From NCBI GenBank assembly GCA_965220935.1, contig OZ244857.1:2108001-2172000 (forward strand): 64,000 nucleotides of DNA, given 5' to 3'. Below are positions 26,185-35,599 of the stretch, in pieces. The position numbers and the translations under genes were made by a program. Source of the stretch: Bin80 sp965220935 (lineage in GTDB: Bacteria; Bacteroidota; Rhodothermia; Rhodothermales; Bin80). The first letter of the stretch is position 1, and every line of letters starts with the position of its first letter. A model generated the notes under the pieces. It saw only the letters and a list, made by a program, of their open reading frames with translations. It was not told the origin of the DNA and did not search any database.

Positions 26185-27554
26185 GGGCCTCCCATTTTAA
26201 GAGTGGGTTGGCCGATTTTTGGTGCCTTCTGGATATAAATCAAGTCCACCAAGATAGAAGTAAATTGCATTCTTTAACCGTTCAGGATTTCTGAATCCAC
26301 GCGCACGGATTTTGGTCATTTTGATGCGACTATTGATGCTTTCAGCCGGCCCATTACTCACATCTAGAACCATCGCATTGATCATGCCCCAAAGATGACT
26401 TCTAATGGTTTTAGCCACCTTTTTCATCGGCTCCAGACGACTGCGTGAGCGCCATCCTAACTTCCACGCTTTGAGCGCCCAAGTGCGATGTTTATACTTC
26501 CACAGCGTCTGGAACACTTCTTTCATCGCCCAAGCGCGTGCTGTTTTCAGTGCACTGTTTTTTAAGAGACTAAACCGCTTTTTTTGCTTGGCCGACATAC
26601 TGGCCCGATTCTTAAGCCATTCATACTTTGTTCCTACCAAATCCAGAATTCCCAGTTTCTTTAACTCACGATTCTCCTCTCTGCGAACCTCATCCACCCC
26701 AGTTCCAACATATTTAGAGATATGAAAATGATCAAATGCAATCTTCTTATCGGCATCGGGTATACGCATCCTTGTTGCAGTGATGTAGGCAGGCCACATA
26801 TCCATACTCACACTTTCAATCCCTGCAATTTGCTCAGGTGAACAACTATCGTAGTACTCTAATAAACTCTCTATTGTTCGCCCCTCTGACACATGTAACA
26901 CCGTACCGATCCGATACAATCGTCACATAGTTGTGCCCCTTCTTGGACGCTGTCTCATCTACGCAAATATGAGGCACGATCTTCTCTGGCTTGCGCTCCA
27001 ATCCACGCTTGATTCCACGATCCATAATATGAGCGATCATCGTCCAACTCACCCCTAAGCGTTTCGCGATCACTGAAATACTGGTTGCAATCCATCACAC
27101 AGGCCTCAAACCTGGACGTGAATTGCACACGAGCATCGGCCCAAGGAACCGAAATCGTAGTCACGCCATGCTGTGGACACTGCACACGCGGCACCTTCGC
27201 GACGACCTCCGTACGATAATCACAGATATTAGTATGGCGCCAGCGTCGCTCTCGGTGATCATACCCCGGACACGCCTTCCCACACTCCGGACACCTTAAC
27301 TCCGCGCATCCCCCGAAAGCGTTACACGGATCCTCGCCGCATAACGACTCGTCTCCTGCTCAATCTCGGACACGGTGACGCAATACCAATCAAATGATTC
27401 ACATCCGTTATTTTTAAAGCCATCTTTTTTTTTGATAAGTTGAAGGATAGATAAACAAATCTAAACTACTATAAAAATCCTTACCGAACCTTATTCTTGT
27501 TACCCTCGTTTACCCATTTCTGAAAAAAATAACCCATCTTAAAATGGGAGCCCC
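26185..27554 (-). mobile_element. ISL3-family insertion element
   Basis: Inverted repeats of about 24 bp bound a 1.37-kb element: left end GGGCCTCCCATTTTAAGAG followed by TGGGTT (26185 on), right end in reverse GGGGCTCCCATTTTAAGA then TGGGTT (ending 27554). It carries one transposase gene on the minus strand. I see no clear 8-bp target duplication: the left flank is IS1634 copy 1 and the right flank is unrelated, so a deletion followed insertion. Confidence 0.85.
26197..27423 (-). pseudogene. ISL3-family transposase, frameshifted
   Basis: The largest frame (26197-26919, 240 residues) has the ISL3 core: MDMWPAYITATRMRIPDA, FDHFHISKYVGTGVDEVRRE, NGPAESINSRIKMTKIRARG and RNPERLKNAIYFYLGG. The N-terminal parts lie in other frames (26846-27073 with an HTH and HICVDE segment; 26955-27194; and a zinc-ribbon stretch with CPECGKACPGYDHRE and ICDYRTEVVAKVPRVQC further upstream). 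The original start is probably ATG at 27423 (MALKITDVNHLIGIA). At least three frameshifts make it inactive. Confidence 0.8.
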
Positions 27555-28204
27555 TTTTTCTTTTGACCATTAACAGGGTCAAGTAGGGTTTGCACATCAG
27601 AATTTTGCCTGCATTGCAATCAGAATTTCTTTATAAACATCTCATCTAATTCATAGAAGTATAATGAAATCTTCTATGTAATTTACATGCAAGGACAGAA
27701 GTTAGAACAGATCAGCATAAATTTAATTCGTATATTGAACGATGACTTTGGTAAGACATAGGAGGTGGAGATTATTCCGCCTCAATGAAATGTATCAAAA
27801 TAAATAGCCGAGAGGTCGGCAGAAAAATGGAATCAGTTACGATTATGGATATTGCGATGATTACTCTCATGGTTAGCATTTTGGGATTTTTGTGGCGCTT
27901 ATCCATAACTCAAGCCCGAGAGATGCGAAAGATGGAATCACGAATAATGGGTGAGATTGCTAAACTGTGGAGGGAGGTGTCGTATGTGCGCGGTTACTTA
28001 AGTAGATTGGCAGGTGATTTTGATCAGGAGACTGAACGGAAATATGAAGACGCGAGATAGATTCCAGACAGAAATGTTTTTGAATTATTTTGGTGGCGTT
28101 TGAAAATTGTGGGCTTGCTGAAAATTCCTGAAACAGGAAAACAATGAAATCAATCCACTACAAGTATAACATACAGTTTCCGTAGTGCAAGTTGTATTGA
28201 CAGA
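27555..28204. other. Region between ISL3 element and hsdM relic
   Basis: About 650 bp with one possible small gene (27785-28060) and otherwise no structure that I can support. The flanks are mobile-element debris. Confidence 0.5.
27785..28060 (+). CDS. Small single-pass membrane protein with coiled-coil tail
   Basis: The 91-residue frame has one hydrophobic segment (IMDIAMITLMVSILGFLWRL, about 20-39) followed by a charged, heptad-like helix (REMRKMESRIMGEIAKLWRE, then VSYVRGYLSRLAG) and an acidic/basic tail. Similar short membrane-plus-coiled-coil proteins are common orphans in accessory regions; I do not recognise a named family. An internal ATG (MESVTIMD, 15 codons in) is a likely start. 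No operon partner is present. Confidence 0.45.
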   Translation: MKCIKINSREVGRKMESVTIMDIAMITLMVSILGFLWRLSITQAREMRKMESRIMGEIAKLWREVSYVRGYLSRLAGDFDQETERKYEDAR

Positions 28205-28654
28205 TCAATTAGATGGTGATAATTGAGGCAACCCAAGCTCTTGAAGAAATGTATCGTGTTTTTTGGTTGATTCATGTATCTGCCTCTCAGTTTCCATTAA
28301 TTGTTTATGAGTATCAGCAAGATCAATTTCAGCTTCTGGTTCGGTTAAGCTCACATAGCGAGCGATATTCAGATTGTAGTCATTTGCAATTATCTCGTCC
28401 ATCATAACGCTACGAGCAAATCTTTCCACGCTTGGTGGACGATCCCGGTATGTAGTGATGATTTTACCAATGTGTGAATTTGATAAATGGTTCTGGCGTT
28501 TTCCTTTCTCATAATGCTCGGCAGCGTTGATGAAGAGAATATCGTTGGCAGTCCTACATTTTTTAAGGACAAGAACACAGACTGGAATACCTGTTGAGTA
28601 AAACAGTTTTTCTGGCAGTCCGATGATTGTATCAATACTACCCTGAATTTCCAA
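28205..28654 (-). pseudogene. hsdM: C-terminal fragment of type I restriction methyltransferase (HsdM)
   Basis: The 149 residues match the C-terminus of HsdM: IDTIIGLPEKLFYSTGIPVC, VLVLKKCR, ILFINAAEHYEKGKRQNHL, IGKIITTYRDRP, and NDYNLNIARYVS followed by EAEIDL. The catalytic NPPF half is absent. The fragment ends upstream near 28680, where a transposase gene begins on the same strand, so an insertion removed the N-terminus. No hsdS or hsdR lies next to it. It is a relic of a type I restriction-modification system. Confidence 0.88.
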
Positions 28655-28691
28655 CCACGTTTTTGTGACGTTTTCATGCGGCTATATCAGA

Positions 28692-30158
28692 TCACAGATA
28701 TTCAAGAAAAAGCGTTCTGTTGTGCAACCAAGGAATCTTCCCTTGTGAGCCGACATAGCCTGCACTCCGCAGTTCTGAGTTGTGAGCGTGTCGGTTGAAT
28801 TTCACAATGACCTGATGTTTGTCGGTCATCACTTTCCCAGGTACGTTGACGAGTTTCTCAAACAGGGTTTTGTTTTTCGCGGCTCTATAAAGCGGGTCAA
28901 GTCTTTTTGCAAATGCTTGATAGAGCGTACTGGCGATGATTGTGAGTTGTAAATCCAGATCAATTCGCAGTGGGATTGTGCTTGACAGTGCGTCCATGTG
29001 AAAGAAGTTAATAGCATCTTGGATCGCATTTTCAACCAGCATGCGCCGTGCATACCGATCAATGAGTTCAGCCGCACCCTTGTTCATGTAATTGGTAATC
29101 AGCAGGGTTGGTAATTCATGTCCAAGACCTTTGATTGCAAGTTGTCGTAGAGGATCTGGGTACTGCGTTAAGGTGATTGTTTGATCAAGAACATAAGGCT
29201 TGGAGTACCGCCGTCCGATATTGTGAAGTTGAATCTTTTTCCACTGATCTTTGGGGCACTGATTGATCGCATCCACAATAGACGGCGCACGCTTGCGTAG
29301 GGTTAAGAAGTAGATTCCAAGAGCATGGAGTTTTGCTAGATTTTCATAGGTCGTAAAGCGACTGTCAAATACCAGTTCACTGGGAAGCTCGCCTGTTCGT
29401 TGTTTCCAACATTCAATGAACGAAAAGATGGCATCATTCTGGGTTTCTTTGGTGATTTTAGAATCTCCATAGATCAAGACCCGCTGACTCGCTTCCCGAA
29501 CAACCAGGGCTAAGATTCCACGCTGACGACGGCTACGGCTAGAGACAAAGTGTTTCTGCATCAGCGATTCATCTCCATGATAGGGAATCGTATGAAAATC
29601 CAAGTCAAAAGACTTTTCTATAGTTGGCACCCATTGTTGAGCGATCTGATGCCATCCGTCCATCAGCGTAGCAAGATGATCAAGGTCTACTCGGCTACTA
29701 TATTCGGATAATGTGGATTTTTTGGGGATCACATTGAGTCCAGCAAAAAGGGCTATGCCCTCATCCAGGACACGGGGCATCACATGATAAGGGCGTCCAA
29801 TTCCCCAGAGTTTGAGGGCTAACAAGGACCTGATCATAGTCAATGCAGGAATCCTCTTACTGGTGGGCCAGGTTGTAAGAAGCTGCCCAATGTTGGTATC
29901 GGCCAAATCCCGTGCAAATAGAAATAAGCCAGCGAACTGTGTAGAAAACTCTGATGAAGTTGCGTGGAATCGGCGAACATCAGCCTGTGCGGCTATGGTA
30001 ACTTTAGGAGATTTACGATTCGCACGTCGTGGTAATTTTGGGATTCCAGCCTGCTTGAGAACAAGTCCGATGGTGGTTGGCCCGGCTTTGATTCCCTCAT
30101 CCGATAGGCGTTGATGGATCTCAACATTAGAGAGATATTCGTTAAGGCAAGTTTGCAA
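28692..30158 (-). pseudogene. DDE transposase (IS4-like superfamily), N-terminus replaced by IS1634 end
   Basis: The 488-residue frame has an HTH-like start (EIHQRLSDEGIKAGPTTIGL) and an RNase H-type DDE core: FDLDFHTIPYHGDES (first Asp), LPSELVFDSRFTTYENL (second Asp) and RRMLVENAIQDAINFF (Glu). Its first codons (TTG CAA ACT TGC) lie inside the shared end of IS1634 copy 2, so the natural start was cut off by that insertion. Its downstream end abuts the hsdM relic. Whether the remaining protein is active is unknown; I treat it as truncated. Confidence 0.75.
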
Positions 30159-32017
30159 ATTGTAGTGGACTTTTTCCGCAGTTTTGCTGTTTCCTCAGTT
30201 GAGGAATTTTGAACGAAGGGGCAATTTTATATGACTTTTTAGTCCATTTCCGACGCTTCTTTTTACGGGCGTAGTGTTTTCACTTTTTTTGCATTTTTGC
30301 CCAATTTTAGTCCCATTGCTTTGAACACTTTTCGCTGGAATGGTTTTAGATTTACATCTTGAAGAATGCAGTGGGTCTTGTTTTGTGGGAGCACGGTTGT
30401 AATCCGTGTCTGATGATTGAGACTGACCTTGAGCGTGCCCCAGCTACTATGGATTCCATGAATGCGCAGTTTACTACGAATCAGATGCGCCATATGAAAT
30501 GCAAGAATTGACAAAAACAGATGCGCCTCAACCCGTGACGGATCCCGGTGATAGATGGGACGTAACCCTAGCTCCGATTTCATTGAGCGAAAGGTCTGTT
30601 CAATCTCTGATAACCGCCAATAAGTGCGCGCAATGGCCTCGCAGTCCCAGTCGGTGTGACTGGTTCGGATCACATAGCCTCCGTCTGTACATTCATCGTA
30701 GGCCGACAGCTTACGCATCTGGATCCGCTGGGCTCTCTTGTTTGTTGATCACCTTGACCTCATACTGATAGGCAACCTTTTTGTATTTCTCGGTTAGGCG
30801 TCCCACTTTTTGTTCTATGACCTGATACTTCTTCGGTCGGCTTTTCACAGAAAGCCCCTCATTGAGATACGTAATCGCTTCTTCAAATTCTGTGCGCTTT
30901 TTATCAAGGATTTGATCATTCTTGTGCTGTTTGGTTTGACTGTGCAAATACACACGCTGCTCTTGACCTTTCACCCCAAGCGTTTACGCCCGACTTTTTG
31001 TTGTCGTTTTGTGAGGCTTTTTCTTTGGCACTGTCGGCGTTTTACTCCGCACAGCCAGTCAAACCCCTTATTTCTTAGGTAATTCAGGTTTTCCTCTGTC
31101 GCGATCCCGGCATCCATAATGACCGTTAGATTCGTTTGATCAATCGCTTGTTTGAGTGTGTGAGGCTCACTGGCGTTGCCAGGATAAATCTTCGCCTTGC
31201 GAGGGAATCCAGACCCATCTAAAACCAGTGCCAGCGTCACCAATAAGCAATCATTTCGCTTTTGCGTCCATGTTTGAGTAGTGGCCCGTGTTCACTTCCC
31301 ATGTAATAGGTATGGGTCAAATCATAAAAAATCACGGTATCTCCAAAGCCTAACAACTCTTTGGTTAAAGTTCATTCATAATGGTCTCATGATGACCAAA
31401 GAGACGGTCTCCAACATTATAAATGATCGCAGACTCGGGTCCGTGGCATTGAGTAAGTCTAAAATACTTGAGCGTTCCATCATCGGGTTTGCAATTCACG
31501 GCCAGGACTGAGCATGTGACTAAACCCATCGCCCAGTGAATCTGATTCTGGCTAAACTCCAGGGTTTTGAGGATCTTTTCAAACCCCAGTAAGCTTTCAA
31601 TGCGACACGTTCGCGAGTCAATGTGCTCAATTTCATGGGTCATGATTGCGTCTCGATCATCGCGTGGATCATGAATATCAAACCCCTGTGCCTTGAGTTT
31701 TTCAACCAGGTCCTTCCCTGTGCGCTCTAACACTGGATCCTCCATTGGAAGGCGTGGAACTCCACGTAGATCATCTTCAATCATTTGCGTGAGACGAGGC
31801 CATTGATCTTGGGGGATGGTGAAATGTTGGCCCAGATTAAGGGTGGTCTTTTGCTTTGGGTTTCCGTCAACGCGGTAGGAGACAACCAAGGAGAAGGTAT
31901 TGGCTTTTTTGCCTGATTTAAGGGATCGGGATTTAGGACGAATACAGCATGATAAAATGGGTTAGATGAATGGAGTTAAACGGAGGTGACGAAAAAAATT
32001 CCGAAAAATCCACTACA
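30147..32017 (-). mobile_element. IS1634-like element, copy 2 (near full length)
   Basis: The left end TGTAGTGGACTTTTTCCG (30161 on) and the right end, read in reverse, TGTAGTGGATTTTTCGG (32017 down to 32001) are imperfect inverted repeats. The 14 bp outside the left repeat (30147-30160) are also shared with copy 1, so the exact boundary is uncertain by that much. The element is about 1.87 kb and interrupts the neighbouring DDE transposase gene. Confidence 0.8.
30263..31889 (-). pseudogene. IS1634-like transposase copy 2, broken into four frames
   Basis: Four minus-strand frames cover the protein in order: 31365-31889 (VVSYRVDGNPKQKTTLNLGQ and SLLGFEKILKTLEFSQNQI, the N-terminal part missing from copy 1), 30971-31243, 30711-30974 and 30263-30718. 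The last three are identical to those of copy 1 apart from a few substitutions and a 1-bp indel near 31261. The shared frame breaks show that both copies descend from an already broken or frameshift-decoded ancestor. Confidence 0.85.
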
Positions 32018-32250
32018 TTAGAGTTTTTTGAAAAAATAAATTTCAAATCCCCAAAAAACGCCCAAAATCGGGAGATTTTGGGCTAAAAACACTGATTTTT
32101 AGGAAAAAATCAGTAAATTATTTTGAAAATTGACTCAAAAATCTGATGCCCTTACAACTTTCGTGTATGTGATGATTGCTGGATATGTTATCCAACATTG
32201 CGGAAGTCAATTACCCATATTACGACTATAAGATTTATCTTGAACGATCA
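32018..32250. terminator. Two stacked hairpins downstream of the E2 gene
   Basis: GCCCAAAATC (32060-32069) with GATTTTGGGC (32074-32083), and ACTGATTTTT (32091-32100) with AAAAATCAGT (32105-32114), each form perfect 10-bp stems with 4-nt loops. They lie beyond the 3' end of the minus-strand E2 gene, suitable for its termination, and just outside the IS end. Confidence 0.5.
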
Positions 32251-33876
32251 TTATAAATCAAGATTGGGATCAAGATTCTCAATGACTTCGGTATATCTAC
32301 GAAGAAAGGCAATTCCCATAGCACCATCAATGATTCGGTGATCATAGGAAAGAGACAGTATCATCATATGCCGAATTCCGATACTATCTCCATGCACTGG
32401 ATGCTCAATAACCACTGGACGCTTTTTAATCGTTCCAGTAGCCAAAATAGCGACTTGAGGCTGCAATATAATCGGCGTCCCCATCATAGACCCTAGTGAT
32501 CCTACATTCGTCAATGTAAAGGTTCCCCCTTGTAGATCATCTGGTAGTAACTCTGACGCTCTTGCACGATGAGCCAAATCATTAGATGCATGAGCAAGTC
32601 CAGTAATGCTCAGCCTCCCTGCATGTCGTATAACAGGCACAATTAGTCCTGACTTTATGGCAACCGCCATCCCAATATGATAGTCTTTGCGAATCAGAAT
32701 CTTATCCCCCTCAACAGAACTATTTAGTATAGGGAAATCACGAAGTGCTTCCACAGCTGCATAGATTAGGAATGGCGCATAAGTTAAGTTAATCCCATCA
32801 TGCTCTGAAAATGCTTTTTTGTTTGCTTCACGAATCCGTACTAATTGGGTTACATCAACTTCGGCAAAAGAAGTTACATGAGCGGCAGTCCTACGTGAAA
32901 GTGTCATGTGTTCCGCGATCAACTGCCTCATTCGATCCATCTTCACAACCTCTATACGATCCCCGCCTTTAACCGGAAGGGCAGAATCGCCTCCAGCCAT
33001 AGTTTCACGAATTAATGAGGGAAAAGCTTTTGAAGATTGGAGAGTCGAAGTATCGGTTTCGCGTGTTTTTAGGTGGCTTACGAGATCATTTTTTGTGATC
33101 CGCCCGCCTCTACCAGACCCGTTGATCTGAGTCAACTCCTCCTGAGAAATATTTTCTGTCTGGACCATACTACGAACCAATGGGCTTAGAAAACGTCCGT
33201 TCCCAGAATGATTGTTACTTTTCGAGGTTGGCTCAGAGTTGGTCTCTGAGACTGCGTTGTGCTCACTTACAGATGATTCACTCTGTTTAGACTCTGAAGG
33301 AGGCTCTTGTATCTCAGGGCCCCCTGTACCTAATTCTGCACCAATCACGGCAATCGTTGAACCTACATCAACGGTTTCGCCTTCTTGGACGCGTATTTCC
33401 TTCAGGGTTCCAGTTACGGGAGCAGGAACGTCTGTATCTACTTTATCCGTCCCAATCTCTAAAAGCGTTTCGTCCAACTCAACAAGGTCGCCTATCTGTT
33501 TGTGCCATGTAATCACGGTTCCCTCAGTGATACTTTCTCCCATTTTTGGCATTACTACAAGGGTATCTTCAATCTTAACATCAGCCGATTGCGCCACCTC
33601 AGGCGATGTATCCATCTCATCTATGACAGAATCCACCTCGGTTTGAATTAGGGCAATAATATGACCAACGGGAACCGTATCCCCTTCGGGAGTCAGAATT
33701 TTTGAAATGATGCCAGATGCCGGCGACGGGACATCAGTATCCACTTTATCCGTCCCAATCTCAAGGAGTGTCTCATCTAACTCAACAGAATCGCCTTCCT
33801 TTTTATGCCAGACAATGACAGAACCTTCGGTAATACTTTCGCCCATCTTGGGCATTGAAACCTCAATCTCAGACAT
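32251..33876 (-). CDS. 2-oxoacid dehydrogenase E2 (dihydrolipoyl acyltransferase)
   Basis: The 541-residue protein transfers the acyl group from lipoamide to CoA in a 2-oxoglutarate, branched-chain or pyruvate dehydrogenase complex. There are two lipoyl domains with the lysines in GTDKVDTDVP (K44, K145), a Ser/Pro/Glu-rich linker, a peripheral subunit-binding domain (about 230-268: FLSPLVRSMVQ, GSGRGGRITKNDLV), and the catalytic domain with DHRIIDG at 512-518 (H513, D517). Two lipoyl domains and the ..PKMGESITEG start are common in Bacteroidota succinyl- or branched-chain-type E2s; the substrate cannot be fixed. E1 and E3 genes are not in the window. Confidence 0.92.
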   Translation of the reverse strand: MSEIEVSMPKMGESITEGSVIVWHKKEGDSVELDETLLEIGTDKVDTDVPSPASGIISKILTPEGDTVPVGHIIALIQTEVDSVIDEMDTSPEVAQSADVKIEDTLVVMPKMGESITEGTVITWHKQIGDLVELDETLLEIGTDKVDTDVPAPVTGTLKEIRVQEGETVDVGSTIAVIGAELGTGGPEIQEPPSESKQSESSVSEHNAVSETNSEPTSKSNNHSGNGRFLSPLVRSMVQTENISQEELTQINGSGRGGRITKNDLVSHLKTRETDTSTLQSSKAFPSLIRETMAGGDSALPVKGGDRIEVVKMDRMRQLIAEHMTLSRRTAAHVTSFAEVDVTQLVRIREANKKAFSEHDGINLTYAPFLIYAAVEALRDFPILNSSVEGDKILIRKDYHIGMAVAIKSGLIVPVIRHAGRLSITGLAHASNDLAHRARASELLPDDLQGGTFTLTNVGSLGSMMGTPIILQPQVAILATGTIKKRPVVIEHPVHGDSIGIRHMMILSLSYDHRIIDGAMGIAFLRRYTEVIENLDPNLDL

Positions 33877-34408
33877 GGGATCAATGATTATTTATGTGAG
33901 ATAGTTGACAAATCAATCTGAGCATGAACTTAAGAAACATCAATCAGTGCTTGTTAATATATGAACCTTGGGGATTGTTTCTATTTCAATCCACAAAAGG
34001 ATACTCATAACATTTTGATTATACCGAATTTTCTACAGAATGATGGTTTTGATTAACCATACCTACAATTTCATGCAACTTGTTGTAATCACTATAAGTT
34101 CAGTCACCAGTCCCATATCTGAAGTTAACCCTATTTTCAATTTCCAGAAGATACAATAGGGTTAACTTAAGGTGTATGTACTCAGTAATCTGTTGATAGT
34201 CTATCAACACTCTCCTGAATTCACTCTATGGCCGTAGCGGATCCGTACAATAACGGGCAATGTTAATTGGAAAGGATATTTCACACCCTCAAGCGTTGTG
34301 AGATCTGTCGGGAAATTCTGAATGCGTAAGGATTATATCTGCAACTTGTGCAGGAAGCGCTAATCCTATTGACGTATAGCCGCTTATATTCATTCCCCTT
34401 GATGCGTC
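33877..34408. other. Intergenic region between divergent E2 and oxidoreductase genes
   Basis: About 530 bp without a gene. It contains a 14-bp perfect inverted repeat at 34122-34168 and must hold promoters for both flanking genes. Confidence 0.55.
34122..34168. other. Inverted repeat (14-bp arms)
   Basis: AAGTTAACCCTATT (34122-34135) and AATAGGGTTAACTT (34155-34168) are perfect inverted repeats separated by 19 nt. The spacing and divergent promoter position suit an operator for a dimeric regulator; a hairpin in RNA is the alternative. Confidence 0.45.
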
Positions 34409-34501
34409 ATGCTGTCACCTACACCAGTAAATATAGCTGAGTTAGATCCTGAACATAATCAAAGCAAATCAGTTACAGCAGTAAACTATCTCATAATTAT
34501 C

Positions 34502-35569
34502 GTGCCTACAAAAATCTATAAAGTACTCGTCGCTGGATGCGGTCACATGGGCGCCTCCCATGCGCGTGCTTACCATTCCATGGATGGCTTTGATATCGTA
34601 GGGCTGGTGAGCCGTACACCAACTTCTAGGAATCAACTCAGTGATGAATTGGGAGGACTTCCCACCTTTGCATCATATGAACATGCTCTTTCCGAAACTA
34701 ATCCTGATGTCGTCTCTATCAATACCTATCCCGACACACATCTTGATTATGTGCGGATGGGACTCGAGGCAAATTGCCATGTTTTTGTAGAAAAGCCCCT
34801 CGCACAAACCGCAGAAGATGCCCAATTGCTCGTTAATTTAGCCCATAAACACAATCGTAAAGTTGTGATTGGATATATCTTGCGTGTCCATCCTGCTTGG
34901 GCAAAATTCATTTCTCTGGCACAGCAACTTGGTAAGCCTCTGGTGATGCGTATGAACCTTAATCAGCAAAGTAGCGGCAGTCAGTGGGAAACACATCGTA
35001 ATCTCATGAACTCAATGTCTCCCATTGTTGACTGTGGAGTGCATTATGTTGATATAATGTGTCAAATGACACGTGCGCGCCCTGTTGCAGTCAGCGCAAT
35101 TGGCGCGCGCCTATCGGATGAAATTGCTACTGATATGTATAATTATGGGCAATTACAGGTGTCATTTGATGATGGATCCGTCGGTTGGTATGAAGCTGGG
35201 TGGGGGCCCATGATGAGTGAAACGGCTTCTTTTGTTAAGGATGTAGTCGGTCCTCTTGGATCAGTAAGTATCGTGGATGAAGTCAAAGATCAAACAGATG
35301 ATATTGAGGGTCATACCCAAACGGGTGGACTAAAAATTCATCATAGTAGTCGGGATCAACATGGGAAGTTTGACCGCGCAGACGAACTCATTGACACATC
35401 TGACGAGCCATCTCACGATGAATTATGTGCACTTGAACAACAATTTCTGCTCCGCGCAATTCAAGAAGATCTTGATTTAAGCGACCATATGCAGGATGCC
35501 GTGAGCAGCCTCAAGATCGTTTTGGCTGCCGACCAAGCCGCCCGAGAACGACGTACGATTGAACTCTGA
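34502..35569 (+). CDS. Gfo/Idh/MocA family NAD(P)-dependent oxidoreductase
   Basis: The Rossmann fold opens with VLVAGCGHMGASHARAYHSM, followed by the conserved EKPLA motif (HVFVEKPLAQTAEDA) and a C-terminal alpha/beta domain with GVHYVDIM (the conserved His/Asp region). The family oxidises or reduces sugars and cyclitols; the substrate is unknown. The frame is open from an ATG at 34409, but the first 31 codons have no similarity to the fold. GTG at 34502 directly precedes the beta-strand, so I use it (355 residues). It converges on guaB with a 30-bp gap. Confidence 0.88.
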   Translation: MPTKIYKVLVAGCGHMGASHARAYHSMDGFDIVGLVSRTPTSRNQLSDELGGLPTFASYEHALSETNPDVVSINTYPDTHLDYVRMGLEANCHVFVEKPLAQTAEDAQLLVNLAHKHNRKVVIGYILRVHPAWAKFISLAQQLGKPLVMRMNLNQQSSGSQWETHRNLMNSMSPIVDCGVHYVDIMCQMTRARPVAVSAIGARLSDEIATDMYNYGQLQVSFDDGSVGWYEAGWGPMMSETASFVKDVVGPLGSVSIVDEVKDQTDDIEGHTQTGGLKIHHSSRDQHGKFDRADELIDTSDEPSHDELCALEQQFLLRAIQEDLDLSDHMQDAVSSLKIVLAADQAARERRTIEL

Positions 35570-35599
35570 GGGTCACAGAATCTTATTTACTGCTTTCCT

